Translations under genes and position numbers: made by a program
Source of the DNA: a virus
Reading direction: 5' to 3' (one strand)
DNA length: 26,303 nt
Virus record (IMG/VR): IMGVR_UViG_3300027987_000356
Coordinates: 1 to 26,303 of that record
Part shown: piece after piece, positions 1-5,286 of the stretch
Layout of the letters: each line of letters begins with the position of its first letter
Position numbering within the stretch: position 1 is the stretch's first letter
Notes under the pieces: generated by a model
The model's database searches: none
What the model was told of the DNA's origin: nothing
What the model saw: the letters and a program-made list of their open reading frames with translations, nothing else

Positions 1-230
1 TGGATCACCCAAGACACGGCCTCATCATCATCGATCATCGAGATGAGATCCCATTCGTTGCGCTGGATTGCGTCCAGCCGCTCCGCATCGGCTTCGAGCT
101 CGGCGCAGCGCTCGAGGGCGGCGATGACTGTCCTGGCTTGCTCCGGATGAAGATGCACCTCTCCGCTCAGCGAACAAGAGAGCGAGCCCAGCTCCGACTT
201 CAGCGCTTCTGCCAGTTCCTTCGTGTTCAC
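1..230 (-). CDS. Small hypothetical phage protein, cut by the left window edge
   Basis: The frame opens with GTG at 230-228 and stays open to base 1, giving about 76 visible residues; the C-terminus is outside the window. The start is chosen because a GGAGG ribosome binding site lies at 238-242 and the GTG overlaps the TGA of the preceding leftward gene as GTGA, the junction used throughout this arm. The visible part is acidic and helical, with a run of Glu, Ala, Arg and Leu (ALERCAELEADAERLDAIQ) that may form a short coiled coil, followed by an acidic patch with three consecutive Asp. I recognise no domain. It is the last visible gene of the leftward early-type operon. Confidence 0.6.
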   Translation of the reverse strand, partial: MNTKELAEALKSELGSLSCSLSGEVHLHPEQARTVIAALERCAELEADAERLDAIQRNEWDLISMIDDDEAVSWVI

Positions 231-505
231 GTCTGATCCTCCTTGGGTAAGTGGGTTCTGCAAAGCTCTGCGCAGTAGTAGGCGACCTTCCATGGGTAAT
301 CGACGTGCCCGCAAGCGCTGAGCATGGCCTGGGCGACGCGATCGCGAGGAACGAACACGGGGGCGTGCCTCAGCACTTCCTGCCACACCGCGTGCTCCTC
401 GGCTTCGAGCCACTGCGGATAGATGCGCTCGGGTCGCTTCTCCTGCTCGCGGCCCAGAGCGTCGAATATGGCTCGGGCGATCGGGTCTCTTGGCGGCGGA
501 ATCAC
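227..505 (-). CDS. Hypothetical phage protein, 92 aa
   Basis: GTG start at 505-503 overlaps the TGA of the upstream gene (GTGA) and is preceded by a purine-rich GGAGGAG site. The product is charged, with an early helix (DPIARAIFDALGRE), a tryptophan-containing middle and a C-terminal part with two Cys and one His (CGHVDY, YYCAELCR). The spacing does not make a clear zinc motif. No family is recognised. Its downstream partner begins inside its stop codon, so the two are probably translated together. The opposite-strand frame over the same bases has no ribosome binding site and looks like a shadow. Confidence 0.6.
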   Translation of the reverse strand: MIPPPRDPIARAIFDALGREQEKRPERIYPQWLEAEEHAVWQEVLRHAPVFVPRDRVAQAMLSACGHVDYPWKVAYYCAELCRTHLPKEDQT

Positions 506-711
506 GGCTCTCTCCTCCAGGCTGCGCGGAGCTCCTCCGCCGCGTCCCTGCAGTGCATCTCCAGCTCTGCGAGCTCGCTGTCCCCGAGCTCCGGCGCAAG
601 GTTCCGCGCGTCGCGGACGAAGGCGTTATTCCGTGCGCAGTAGCGCTCGGCGAAGTAGCGCTCCGCCTCGAGTTGCTTCGGGGTCATCGGGCGCTTGAGA
701 TGGGGATTCAT
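502..711 (-). CDS. Hypothetical phage protein, 69 aa
   Basis: ATG start at 711, eight bases downstream of the stop of the preceding leftward gene, with AGGA as a modest ribosome binding site. The product is almost wholly helical and charged: a segment rich in Arg and Tyr at residues 15-30 (RYFAERYCARNNAFVRDAR) followed by an acidic helix (LGDSELAELEMHCRDAAEE). No signal peptide, membrane span or catalytic motif is visible. It could be a small DNA- or protein-binding accessory factor, but nothing in the sequence proves this. Its TGA overlaps the GTG of the next gene. Confidence 0.6.
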   Translation of the reverse strand: MNPHLKRPMTPKQLEAERYFAERYCARNNAFVRDARNLAPELGDSELAELEMHCRDAAEELRAAWRREP

Positions 712-719
712 GCTTCGTC

Positions 720-1013
720 CTACTCGTCGAGGAGTTGGTCGATTGAGAGTGGGAGGCCGGTCACAAGCCGCGTATCTATCTCATCGCCTTCCGTGAACCA
801 CTCCTCCTCCATCGGGTCGTACTCGACTGCGCCGTCTAAATAGGCGACAAGCCGCTCCATGGCCCTCTTCTCGGCGGCGCGGAGCTCTCTCGCGAAGAGT
901 GCCGGTCCGCATTCGCTGCAGTCCACAGCGGCGATATTGCCTGGGTGAGAGCACGCATCCTCTCCATTGGCGAGACGCGTTGCCGCCTTCTCGCGTTCGC
1001 TCTTGAGGCTCAT
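720..1013 (-). CDS. Hypothetical phage protein, 97 aa, three cysteines
   Basis: The frame stays open much further upstream, but the extension is a low-complexity Arg/Ala/Gly stretch overlapping two other small genes. ATG at 1013 has a GGGAGA ribosome binding site and overlaps the stop of the 50-residue membrane peptide (ATATGA), so it is the likely start. After a basic N-terminus comes a segment with one His and three Cys (DACSHPGNIAAVDCSECG, residues 20-37), a possible small metal site. A helical stretch and a strongly acidic C-terminal third (YDPMEEEWFTEGDEIDTR) follow. Function unknown; binding to a nucleic acid or host protein is only a guess. Confidence 0.62.
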   Translation of the reverse strand: MSLKSEREKAATRLANGEDACSHPGNIAAVDCSECGPALFARELRAAEKRAMERLVAYLDGAVEYDPMEEEWFTEGDEIDTRLVTGLPLSIDQLLDE

Positions 1014-1162
1014 ATCGTCTCCCTGCGGGTCACTGCGGCCATCAGCGCCCGCGCTCGCTCCTCGCCGAGCGTCCTGCGCAGCGCGCGGAGCGTTCCCAGC
1101 GCCAACCAGAGCACGCCGACGCACACGCCGAGCAGGAACGCGAGTAGGTGCGTCGTCCACAT
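1010..1162 (-). CDS. Single-span membrane peptide, 50 aa
   Basis: ATG at 1162 overlaps the TGA of the 28-residue peptide before it (TGATG), and its own TGA overlaps the next ATG, so the frame is locked between two coupled neighbours. Residues 5-25 form one hydrophobic helix (HLLAFLLGVCVGVLWLALGT), followed by a very basic tail (RALRRTLGEERARAL). A short N-terminus, one span and a positive tail suggest an inner-membrane protein with the tail in the cytoplasm. Small phage membrane proteins of this sort include holins, antiholins, spanin parts and superinfection-exclusion proteins. No endolysin is nearby to favour lysis. Confidence 0.55.
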   Translation of the reverse strand: MWTTHLLAFLLGVCVGVLWLALGTLRALRRTLGEERARALMAAVTRRETI

Positions 1163-1248
1163 CACAGTCCAAACCTCCAGACCTGCCAGGCGTAGGCCAG
1201 GGCAAGCCAGATCAGCAGAGCGGCGGAAAGGTAGGTGAGTGTTTTCAT
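1162..1248 (-). CDS. Very short membrane peptide, 28 aa
   Basis: ATG at 1248 has an AGGAGAC ribosome binding site and overlaps the TGA of the upstream 80-residue gene as ATGA. The peptide is nearly all one hydrophobic segment (LTYLSAALLIWLALAYAW, residues 4-21) with one Lys near the N-terminus and a short C-terminal tail containing Arg. Its length is below usual gene-finder limits. Support comes from the good ribosome binding site, exact coupling on both sides and the adjacent membrane peptide. With the 50-residue product it could form a two-part membrane device, but no homology can be claimed. Confidence 0.5.
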   Translation of the reverse strand: MKTLTYLSAALLIWLALAYAWQVWRFGL

Positions 1249-1487
1249 TGCAGGTCTCCTTCGCGCTCGCGTTCTATGACAGTGGTCGGATGCTGGACGA
1301 TGAGCTTGAGCTCCTTGAGCGCCTCCGTGTTCCGATCGATGGCGGCCACGAGTGCGGCGGCGCAGTCGTACAGGGCGACTCTGTCGAAGATCGTTCTTTC
1401 GCTGAAGTTATCGGGATCGTTGTTGATCCGATCGGACTGATTTTGCAGCTCTTCTGCGGTCATAGGCTTGGGCGTGTTATCGGTCAT
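1245..1487 (-). CDS. Hypothetical phage protein, 80 aa
   Basis: ATG at 1487 is preceded by GAAGGAGAC, a strong ribosome binding site; the longer frame upstream overlaps the next gene and was not used. The N-terminal third is polar and rich in Asn, Asp, Gln and Glu (residues 1-30). Residues 40-65 look like a single amphipathic helix (DCAAALVAAIDRNTEALKEL), and the end is charged. This resembles small phage helical-bundle proteins, but no family is named. Its TGA lies inside the start of the 28-residue membrane peptide. Confidence 0.6.
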   Translation of the reverse strand: MTDNTPKPMTAEELQNQSDRINNDPDNFSERTIFDRVALYDCAAALVAAIDRNTEALKELKLIVQHPTTVIEREREGDLQ

Positions 1488-1812
1488 TAGGGTCTCCTTC
1501 CCCTCTGATCTGGGCTGCAGACCTAGCGCCTTCTCGGATATATCTCCGAAGAGGCGCTTTGAGCTCCCATCCAGCGGGTATGCATTCCTCGACAAGTTGC
1601 TCGCATCGCTTGCGTTCCTGCTGCACGGCGCCCTCCAGTTCGATCGCGCGGCGGGCGGCGGCGATGAGGGCAAATGCGTGGTGCACTAGCGCCCCACGCA
1701 GCTCCGCAGCATCCAGATGGTTCTCTGCGAAGCTCCCCGTCAGTGCTGCCTTCGCCAACCGCTCCAGCTCATCGAGTTCGGATGGGGTGAGTGGACGTTC
1801 AGGAGCAGGCAT
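1477..1812 (-). CDS. Hypothetical helical phage protein, 111 aa
   Basis: The preferred start is ATG at 1812; a TTG two codons upstream (1818) is also in frame. The start lies inside the 3' end of the 33-residue membrane peptide (14-base overlap) with no strong ribosome binding site, so translation probably depends on coupling. The product is largely helical: a short Pro-rich start, a helix from about residue 10 (SELDELERLAKAAL), a long Ala/Glu/Arg helix at about 38-75 and a basic C-terminus. One Cys pair (CEQLVEEC) sits near residue 75. No known domain is recognised. Confidence 0.55.
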   Translation of the reverse strand: MPAPERPLTPSELDELERLAKAALTGSFAENHLDAAELRGALVHHAFALIAAARRAIELEGAVQQERKRCEQLVEECIPAGWELKAPLRRYIREGARSAAQIRGEGDPNDR

Positions 1813-1900
1813 AGGCAAGTCCGATAATCATGATGGCCAGGAAGGTCAGAATCATCGCTGTATGGATGAGGTCTGCCTTGTCCTGAGGGTCCATGTCCAT
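1799..1900 (-). CDS. Single-span membrane peptide, 33 aa
   Basis: ATG at 1900 has a GAGGAGAAG ribosome binding site that doubles as the last codons of the upstream gene, whose TGA is two bases away. An acidic N-terminus of about 11 residues (MDMDPQDKADL) is followed by one hydrophobic helix running nearly to the C-terminus (HTAMILTFLAIMIIGLAYAC, residues 14-32). This is typical of tiny bitopic phage membrane proteins, which include regulators of lysis, of host membrane enzymes and of superinfection. Nothing in the sequence chooses between these. Confidence 0.5.
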   Translation of the reverse strand: MDMDPQDKADLIHTAMILTFLAIMIIGLAYACS

Positions 1901-1902
1901 TT

Positions 1903-2220
1903 TCACTTCTCCTCTGCGAGCGCCAGGGCGGCGCGGGCTTGCTCGATGGCAGACGATTCCCGCGAGAATGCGGGCAATTTGTCCACGAGTTCGACGCACG
2001 CCCCCAACGCCTCCACGAGAGCGCCGTGGGCGTTGACTGCGCGGACGATGAGTTCGGCATTTGCGTGGTTCTCTGCGTCTACGGCTTCCGTATCTCGGGA
2101 TGAGGTATACCCAGCGCAAGCGGCCACGAGTCGCTCTCCGCTCCACACATGGCCGGCGACCTGCGTATTGCGTGGCGTCCGCGTGGTCCAGGGCAGCGGG
2201 CTGTGCTTCTCGCTACTCAT
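1903..2220 (-). CDS. Hypothetical phage protein, 105 aa, with a tail shared with its neighbour
   Basis: ATG at 2220 has an AAAGGAG ribosome binding site; the longer frame extends into the upstream gene and was rejected. Residues 1-40 have a SPLPW motif and strand-like polar sequence. The C-terminal half is helical: HANAELIVRAVNAHGALVEA, a second helix, then ARAALALAEEK at the end. The pattern ANAxLIVRAVNAHxxLVEAL recurs in many phage hypothetical proteins as I remember them. The upstream gene ends with a related pattern, so the two look like paralogues or share an exchanged module. Function unknown. Confidence 0.65.
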   Translation of the reverse strand: MSSEKHSPLPWTTRTPRNTQVAGHVWSGERLVAACAGYTSSRDTEAVDAENHANAELIVRAVNAHGALVEALGACVELVDKLPAFSRESSAIEQARAALALAEEK

Positions 2221-2605
2221 CGTCGGCTCCTTTGGCGAGCGCCAGGGCGGCGCGGGCTTTGGCAAGAAGCCCCGCGTCGATTTCGTCCGGAGTGACGAAG
2301 AGTCCCTCGGACCGCTGATCTGCGACTTCGCACTCGATGAACGCGACGCAATCGCCGAGCGCCTCCACGAGAGCGTCGTGTGCGTTGTGCTCGCGGACGA
2401 TCTGCTGGCGCCGACAGTCGCACTGATGCACGACGGCTTGCAGGAGATCCGGTAGGTGATCGAGCAGCTCAGCCTCCAGCTCGCGCCACCGGAAGATCGA
2501 GAAGGGCTTGGCGAGTGCAGCCTCTACGCTCATAGTGATCATCTCTCGTAACACTTCCGCGAGTCTCTCTTCTGGGGTTGGCTCGGTAATGGTCTTCTCG
2601 CTCAT
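2213..2605 (-). CDS. Hypothetical phage protein, 130 aa, related C-terminus to the next gene
   Basis: ATG at 2605 sits behind GCAGGGAGAC, the same leader used at 1013; the in-frame extension to 2650 crosses the intergenic hairpin side and was not used. The N-terminal half is an acidic helix (PTPEERLAEVLREMITMSV) and an aromatic segment (FSIFRWRELEAELLDHLPDL). A cluster HQCDCRR lies near residue 75. The C-terminal half shares NAHxALVEALGxCV and ARAALALA with the following gene. The 3' end overlaps that gene by eight bases. No enzyme motif is visible. Confidence 0.62.
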   Translation of the reverse strand: MSEKTITEPTPEERLAEVLREMITMSVEAALAKPFSIFRWRELEAELLDHLPDLLQAVVHQCDCRRQQIVREHNAHDALVEALGDCVAFIECEVADQRSEGLFVTPDEIDAGLLAKARAALALAKGADDE

Positions 2606-2654
2606 GCTGTCTCCCTGCGGCATCGCCGCACGTATTGAACGGTCATCCACGGGA

Positions 2655-2677
2655 AGCGCTGCCGAGGGCGCAGCGCT
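2655..2677. other. Perfect 8-bp inverted repeat between leftward genes
   Basis: AGCGCTGC at 2655-2662 pairs exactly with GCAGCGCT at 2670-2677 around a 7-base loop. It begins at the stop codon of the 61-residue gene on the leftward transcript and is followed by about 50 non-coding bases before the next ATG at 2605. There is no T run after it on either strand, so it is not a canonical intrinsic terminator. It may protect an RNA end or weaken read-through. Confidence 0.45.
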
Positions 2678-2862
2678 CAGTCGATCGGGTCGCTACCTCG
2701 CATGCGGTTGATCATGCGCAGTGCAGCGCGCAAAGCCTCTTCCCTCGCGCGGTACGGTCCAATGTCCTCCCATTGCCCCGTCTTCGACCACGCGATCCGC
2801 GCTTCGTGATCTGTGGAATAGTCCACCTGAATGTCGGAACTCGCGAGAACCCGAGGCTCCAT
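2677..2862 (-). CDS. Hypothetical phage protein, 61 aa
   Basis: ATG at 2862 follows the upstream stop (2865-2867) by two bases and has a GGGGGGAG ribosome binding site. The longer open frame to 3006 lies inside the zinc-finger gene and was rejected. The product has a strand-rich beginning (PRVLASSDIQVDYSTDHEAR), an aromatic middle (WSKTGQWEDIGPY), a short basic helix (AREEALRAALRMINRMR) and an acidic end. The strand-strand-helix order and the WxDxGPY-like turn suggest a compact alpha/beta fold, but I know no match. Confidence 0.6.
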   Translation of the reverse strand: MEPRVLASSDIQVDYSTDHEARIAWSKTGQWEDIGPYRAREEALRAALRMINRMRGSDPID

Positions 2863-2864
2863 GC

Positions 2865-3356
2865 TCACTCCCCCCTCTGCGCGCGCTCGCGCGCCTCCCA
2901 GTCCACATTCTCCGAAGCGGGAGGAATCGCCTTGCAGCTCCTCACGAGATGCCGATACATGCCCGATGCCCCGGCGCCAGACACCCACTTCCCGCACTGC
3001 AAGCAAGACACTCCGAGCGTCGCTCGCACAGGCTTCTCGCGCTTCGCCTTGCTCGCCCTCACGGCACGCGCAGGCTTCGCAGTCCGCCCCCGCTGCACAC
3101 GCTTCCGCGCCGTCTTGCGCGCCGGCCGCTCGACGGGCGCAGCCGCAGGCTCAGCCGAGGGACCGAGCACCGGAACCCGCGTGCAAAGCGCGCTCTCCGG
3201 CAACGTCACGTCTCCCGAAGACGTCGAGACCCGAACTCCCGTGAGCGTGAGCCACTTGAACTCCACCCGCTCCCCAGTGCTCCGCACCCAGAGCTCGCGC
3301 CCGGGCTGGAACCGCACCGCTGCGGAACGCTCAACCGCCATCTGTACCGCCGCCAT
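2865..3356 (-). CDS. C2HC zinc-finger protein with a basic linker, 163 aa
   Basis: ATG at 3356 is two bases from the upstream TGA and has a GGAGGGC ribosome binding site. Three parts are visible. Residues 10-65 are strand-rich and resemble a small beta barrel. Residues 66-115 are disordered, Ala/Pro-rich and then strongly basic with many Arg and Lys. Residues 116-145 carry C118-x2-C121-x14-H136-x4-C141, a zinc-finger pattern with Tyr-Arg before the His. An acidic tail follows. A zinc finger beside an Arg/Lys-rich linker suggests nucleic-acid binding, perhaps transcriptional control or host-factor capture. This is inference from motif spacing, not a family match. Confidence 0.65.
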   Translation of the reverse strand: MAAVQMAVERSAAVRFQPGRELWVRSTGERVEFKWLTLTGVRVSTSSGDVTLPESALCTRVPVLGPSAEPAAAPVERPARKTARKRVQRGRTAKPARAVRASKAKREKPVRATLGVSCLQCGKWVSGAGASGMYRHLVRSCKAIPPASENVDWEARERAQRGE

Positions 3357-3357
3357 C

Positions 3358-3561
3358 TCAGCAGCCCTCCGCAGCGACGCTCTCAACGTGAGAGCTGCCC
3401 ATGTCGAAAAGCGCGGCCATCTCATCCAGCCAGTGCTGGGCACCCGCGCGTGTTGGCCATAGAAGCGCCCGCTGCGGATCGCAGACCAGTCGATAGTGAT
3501 CCGAGCCCACTTCACTCGTGAGCCAGCGTCCGTCCCGAACGATTCCCCATCGTAGTTCCAT
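3358..3561 (-). CDS. Hypothetical phage protein, 67 aa
   Basis: ATG at 3561 is preceded by GGGAGG and the repeated leader TTCGAGCG. An in-frame ATG at 3696 would add 45 low-complexity residues and overlap the upstream gene by 20 bases; it is the less likely start. The product begins with strand-like sequence (ELRWGIVRDGRWLTSEVGSD), then has an aromatic and basic centre (YRLVCDPQRALLWPTRAGAQ) and a helix with an acidic patch. A small alpha/beta fold is plausible. No function is recognised. Confidence 0.6.
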   Translation of the reverse strand: MELRWGIVRDGRWLTSEVGSDHYRLVCDPQRALLWPTRAGAQHWLDEMAALFDMGSSHVESVAAEGC

Positions 3562-3577
3562 CGCTCGAACCTCCCTG
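3562..3577 (-). promoter_or_regulatory. Repeated translation-start leader, copy 1
   Basis: On the minus strand this reads CAGGGAGGTTCGAGCG directly before ATG 3561. The 13 bases GGAGGTTCGAGCG are identical to copy 2 at 3944-3956. GGAGG is the Shine-Dalgarno core and TTCGAGCG is the 8-base spacer. Conservation of the spacer as well as the core is unusual and suggests duplication or selection on the initiation region. Confidence 0.55.
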
Positions 3578-3607
3578 CCGAGTGCGTCGCTCGGCCTTCC
3601 ATTGCCA

Positions 3608-3624
3608 CCAGCCCCCGCGGCTGG
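3608..3624. other. Short hairpin in the leader of the 67-aa gene
   Basis: CCAGCC at 3608-3613 pairs with GGCTGG at 3619-3624 around five bases. It lies in the 115-base non-coding gap (3562-3676) between two leftward genes, about 50 bases upstream of the ATG at 3561. No T tract follows on either strand. The rest of this gap holds nothing I can name except the repeated start-site leader at 3562-3577. Confidence 0.35.
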
Positions 3625-3676
3625 CCCGTGAGACGCCCTGAGCCTCCCCAGGACGCCCCCCGTGCCCTCCGTAGGC

Positions 3677-3943
3677 TCAGCGAACCTCAATTCCATGGCT
3701 CAGCACGCGACATCCCGGAGTGCGCATCTGCGCAATGGCTGCCACGTAATCCCCCTGCCGGCCGAAAGGATCGGACGGCGCCTGTAGGTCCACGTCTGGA
3801 CCGAGGAGCGCGAACGGCACATGCACGCGCTCGCCTGTACGGGAGCCCTGGATGCGGCTCCAACGCTCCACAAGCCACCCGCGCCGCGTCTGCGTCACCA
3901 CAAACCCTGCCCATTGCCCTCGGCTCTCGAATCGCTTCGCCAT
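3677..3943 (-). CDS. Hypothetical phage protein, 88 aa
   Basis: The preferred start is ATG 3943, behind GAGGAGGTTCGAGCG. An in-frame ATG at 4024 would add 27 residues (ESFAARFARAFIRESERQ and so on) and would sit two bases after the upstream stop, so a 115-residue form is a real alternative. The 88-residue form is strand-rich: residues 10-30 (WAGFVVTQTRRGWLVERWSR), a basic turn, VHVPFALLGPDVDLQAP, then GRQGDYVAAIAQM near the end. This looks like a small beta protein. Family not recognised. Confidence 0.58.
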   Translation of the reverse strand: MAKRFESRGQWAGFVVTQTRRGWLVERWSRIQGSRTGERVHVPFALLGPDVDLQAPSDPFGRQGDYVAAIAQMRTPGCRVLSHGIEVR

Positions 3944-3959
3944 CGCTCGAACCTCCTCG
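3944..3959 (-). promoter_or_regulatory. Repeated translation-start leader, copy 2
   Basis: On the minus strand this reads GCGAGGAGGTTCGAGCG up to ATG 3943, sharing 13 consecutive bases with copy 1. It supports 3943 as a start even though the frame is open upstream. Confidence 0.5.
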
Positions 3960-4026
3960 CGCCCGTGCTGGCGCTCGCTCTCTCGAATGAATGCCCGGGC
4001 AAACCGAGCCGCAAAGCTCTCCATCG

Positions 4027-4203
4027 TCAGACGTCCCGCGGATACCGGAGCTCCCTCTGAACCGAGAGCACGCGCCACCCGTCACCATCCGGTCCGTCCA
4101 GAAACTTCTCTTCCGCATGCTCCGCGCTGTAGGCGCGCGTGCGCCAAGTGAACACCGGAGCCCCCGGCGAAGCGTCGCTGTAGCGAATCACGTACGTGCC
4201 CAC
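4027..4203 (-). CDS. Small conserved-looking phage protein, 58 aa
   Basis: The frame is open upstream to 4443, but that part overlaps the next gene and is Gly/Ala/Arg-rich. GTG at 4203 comes two bases after the upstream TAG (4206-4208) and has GGGGAG about ten bases before it, so it is chosen. The product opens with a strand (TYVIRYSDASPGAPVFTW), then an Arg-rich strand and a helix AYSAEHAEEKFLD, ending in DGWRVLSVQREL. The strand-strand-helix-strand order with a central AEEKF helix recalls small phage proteins of unknown role. Confidence 0.6.
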   Translation of the reverse strand: MGTYVIRYSDASPGAPVFTWRTRAYSAEHAEEKFLDGPDGDGWRVLSVQRELRYPRDV

Positions 4204-4205
4204 GG

Positions 4206-4448
4206 CTACCACTCCCCGAAAGTGCAGACCGGACCGCACCCGCCCGATTGATGCTTGCGCGACGCGAAGTGTGCGTGGATCGCCCGCGAGCGCTCCGCTT
4301 CCATCTCGCGGGCCCGCGCCCCGCTCCACTGCCGAGCCGGAGCCCCAGCCAGCAACTCCTGGCACCGCGGGCAGCTCGGATCCTTCCGCCCAAACGCCAT
4401 CCGGCAGTCCGCCGCGTGCCGCGTCCCCTCTCGCTTCGCCCATGCCAT
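4206..4448 (-). CDS. Conserved Cys/His-rich phage hypothetical protein, 80 aa
   Basis: ATG at 4448 follows GGGAGGTTTGAGCAG. Residues 10-30 (HAADCRMAFGRKDPSCPRCQ), the central APARQ and the end (CGPVCTFGEW) form a pattern I remember from many proteobacterial phage and prophage hypothetical proteins. Cys15, Cys26, Cys29, His58, His60, Cys71 and Cys75 could make one or two zinc sites. The first gene of the leftward operon is often a regulator or host-takeover protein. That role is inferred; the family has no assigned function that I know. Confidence 0.75.
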   Translation of the reverse strand: MAWAKREGTRHAADCRMAFGRKDPSCPRCQELLAGAPARQWSGARAREMEAERSRAIHAHFASRKHQSGGCGPVCTFGEW

Positions 4449-4466
4449 CTGCTCAAACCTCCCTGC
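4449..4466 (-). promoter_or_regulatory. Repeated translation-start leader, copy 3 (diverged)
   Basis: On the minus strand this reads GCAGGGAGGTTTGAGCAG before ATG 4448. It matches copies 1 and 2 in GGAGGTTYGAGC and has one extra spacer base. It is preserved although the codons around it would be read in another phase, which favours a signal at the RNA level. Confidence 0.45.
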
Positions 4467-4548
4467 GGCTGCGTCCGCCGCTCGATTCAGGTACACTATT
4501 GCGAAATACGATCCGCCACGCAAGTGCGAAAAATGAGGAGACACGTAA
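4467..4548. promoter_or_regulatory. Divergent control region between the leftward and rightward early-type genes
   Basis: About 80 bases separate two back-to-back genes. The centre (4490-4512) is clearly richer in A and T than its surroundings and must hold promoters for both sides if they are transcribed from here. A leftward candidate pair is TTGCGT and AATAGT 17 bases apart on the minus strand, which is weak. Two CACGYAAGTG sites lie at 4517-4526 and 4542-4551, the second covering the GTG start at 4549. Confidence 0.45.
4517..4526. promoter_or_regulatory. CACGCAAGTG, candidate operator 1
   Basis: This near-palindrome (CAC-N4-GTG) lies 25 bases before a second site that differs at one base. 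Position and spacing suit an autoregulated ribbon-helix-helix repressor. Operator function is inferred. Confidence 0.35.
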
Positions 4549-4551
4549 GTG
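4542..4551. promoter_or_regulatory. CACGTAAGTG, candidate operator 2 overlapping the GTG start
   Basis: The last three bases are the start codon of the ribbon-helix-helix gene. Sixteen of the 17 bases at 4543-4559 recur at 5288-5304. A bound protein here would block transcription of its own gene. Part of the resemblance could reflect coding sequence. Confidence 0.35.
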
Positions 4552-4821
4552 CCCGGAATCAAAGGACGCAGCGGAAGAAAGCCGGCGCCCGCCGCCGCCA
4601 AGTCGCGACCGTTCGCGACCTACTGGCCCCCGGAGCAGCTGCGCCAGGCCCGCCGCGCAGCGGCCGCGGCCGGCGAACCGCTCGCCGCCTACATCCGGGC
4701 CGCCACCCTCCAGCGGATCGAGCGGGAGACGCAGCCTCCCGCACACCCCGCTCCCCGACCCGCAACCCCGCACGTCGGCTCCCGCGCCGCCGCTGCTCTC
4801 CGCAAGCTGGAAACCGAGTGA
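4549..4821 (+). CDS. Probable ribbon-helix-helix DNA-binding regulator, 90 aa
   Basis: GTG at 4549 has a GAGGAG ribosome binding site at 4535-4540. The N-terminus is MPGIKGRSGRKP, a basic arm common at the front of phage DNA-binding proteins. Residues 20-58 fit a ribbon-helix-helix: a strand (PFATYWP), helix 1 (PEQLRQARRAAAAAG) and helix 2 (EPLAAYIRAATLQRIERE). Such proteins of the Arc/CopG type bind operators as dimers of dimers. A Pro/Ala tail ends the protein. The gene faces a divergent promoter region with tandem CACGYAAGTG sites, so it may control both arms. The fold call rests on pattern alone. Confidence 0.6.
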   Translation: MPGIKGRSGRKPAPAAAKSRPFATYWPPEQLRQARRAAAAAGEPLAAYIRAATLQRIERETQPPAHPAPRPATPHVGSRAAAALRKLETE

Positions 4822-5189
4822 GCAACGCCCCCCCAGAACGCATGATCGCCGCTCACGAGCAACGAAGAGCCAAGCTCTTGGCTAAATGCGAGCAGCGACT
4901 CATTCGACAGTCCGAGCTCACAAAGGACGCCGCACGCGAGACCCGGCGCAAAGCATGCCGCCGCTGGTACCGCAAGCAGAGGGCGCGCAAGCGACGCGCC
5001 GCCATCCTGCGCGAGCAGTCGCAACAGCGCGACGCCAACCGACTCGGCAAGTGCCTCTGCGGGCGCCGCGTCTACTCGCGATGGTCCTACGACCGAACCG
5101 CGCGAGAAAGCGACATCGATGCACTCGCCGCAGCCATCGGCATCGAATACGAGGAGCCCGGCCCAGACGATTCAACCGATGAGGGCTAA
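4818..5189 (+). CDS. Basic helical phage protein, 123 aa
   Basis: GTG at 4818 overlaps the upstream TGA (GTGA); ATG at 4842 is an alternative. Residues 9-75 are extremely rich in Arg, Lys and Gln and predict long helices (RRKACRRWYRKQRARKRRAA). A small element CLCGRR follows at about residue 85, then an acidic C-terminus (IEYEEPGPDDSTDEG). A basic helix with an acidic tail suggests nucleic-acid binding, perhaps working with the preceding regulator. No named family is recognised. Confidence 0.6.
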   Translation: MSNAPPERMIAAHEQRRAKLLAKCEQRLIRQSELTKDAARETRRKACRRWYRKQRARKRRAAILREQSQQRDANRLGKCLCGRRVYSRWSYDRTARESDIDALAAAIGIEYEEPGPDDSTDEG

Positions 5190-5286
5190 TCACCATGACA
5201 GAATCTGTACATGCGGATGGGCGAATTGTGTGAGGTGATAAAGCCCCAACTGCGAAACTTCCGATAAGGCGTATTCTGTTAAATAG

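Noticed and set aside
4027-4443. Longer 138-codon version of the 58-residue leftward gene
   Set aside because: The N-terminal extension is Gly/Ala/Arg-rich and entirely overlaps the well-supported 4206-4448 gene; GTG 4203 has a better site and spacing.
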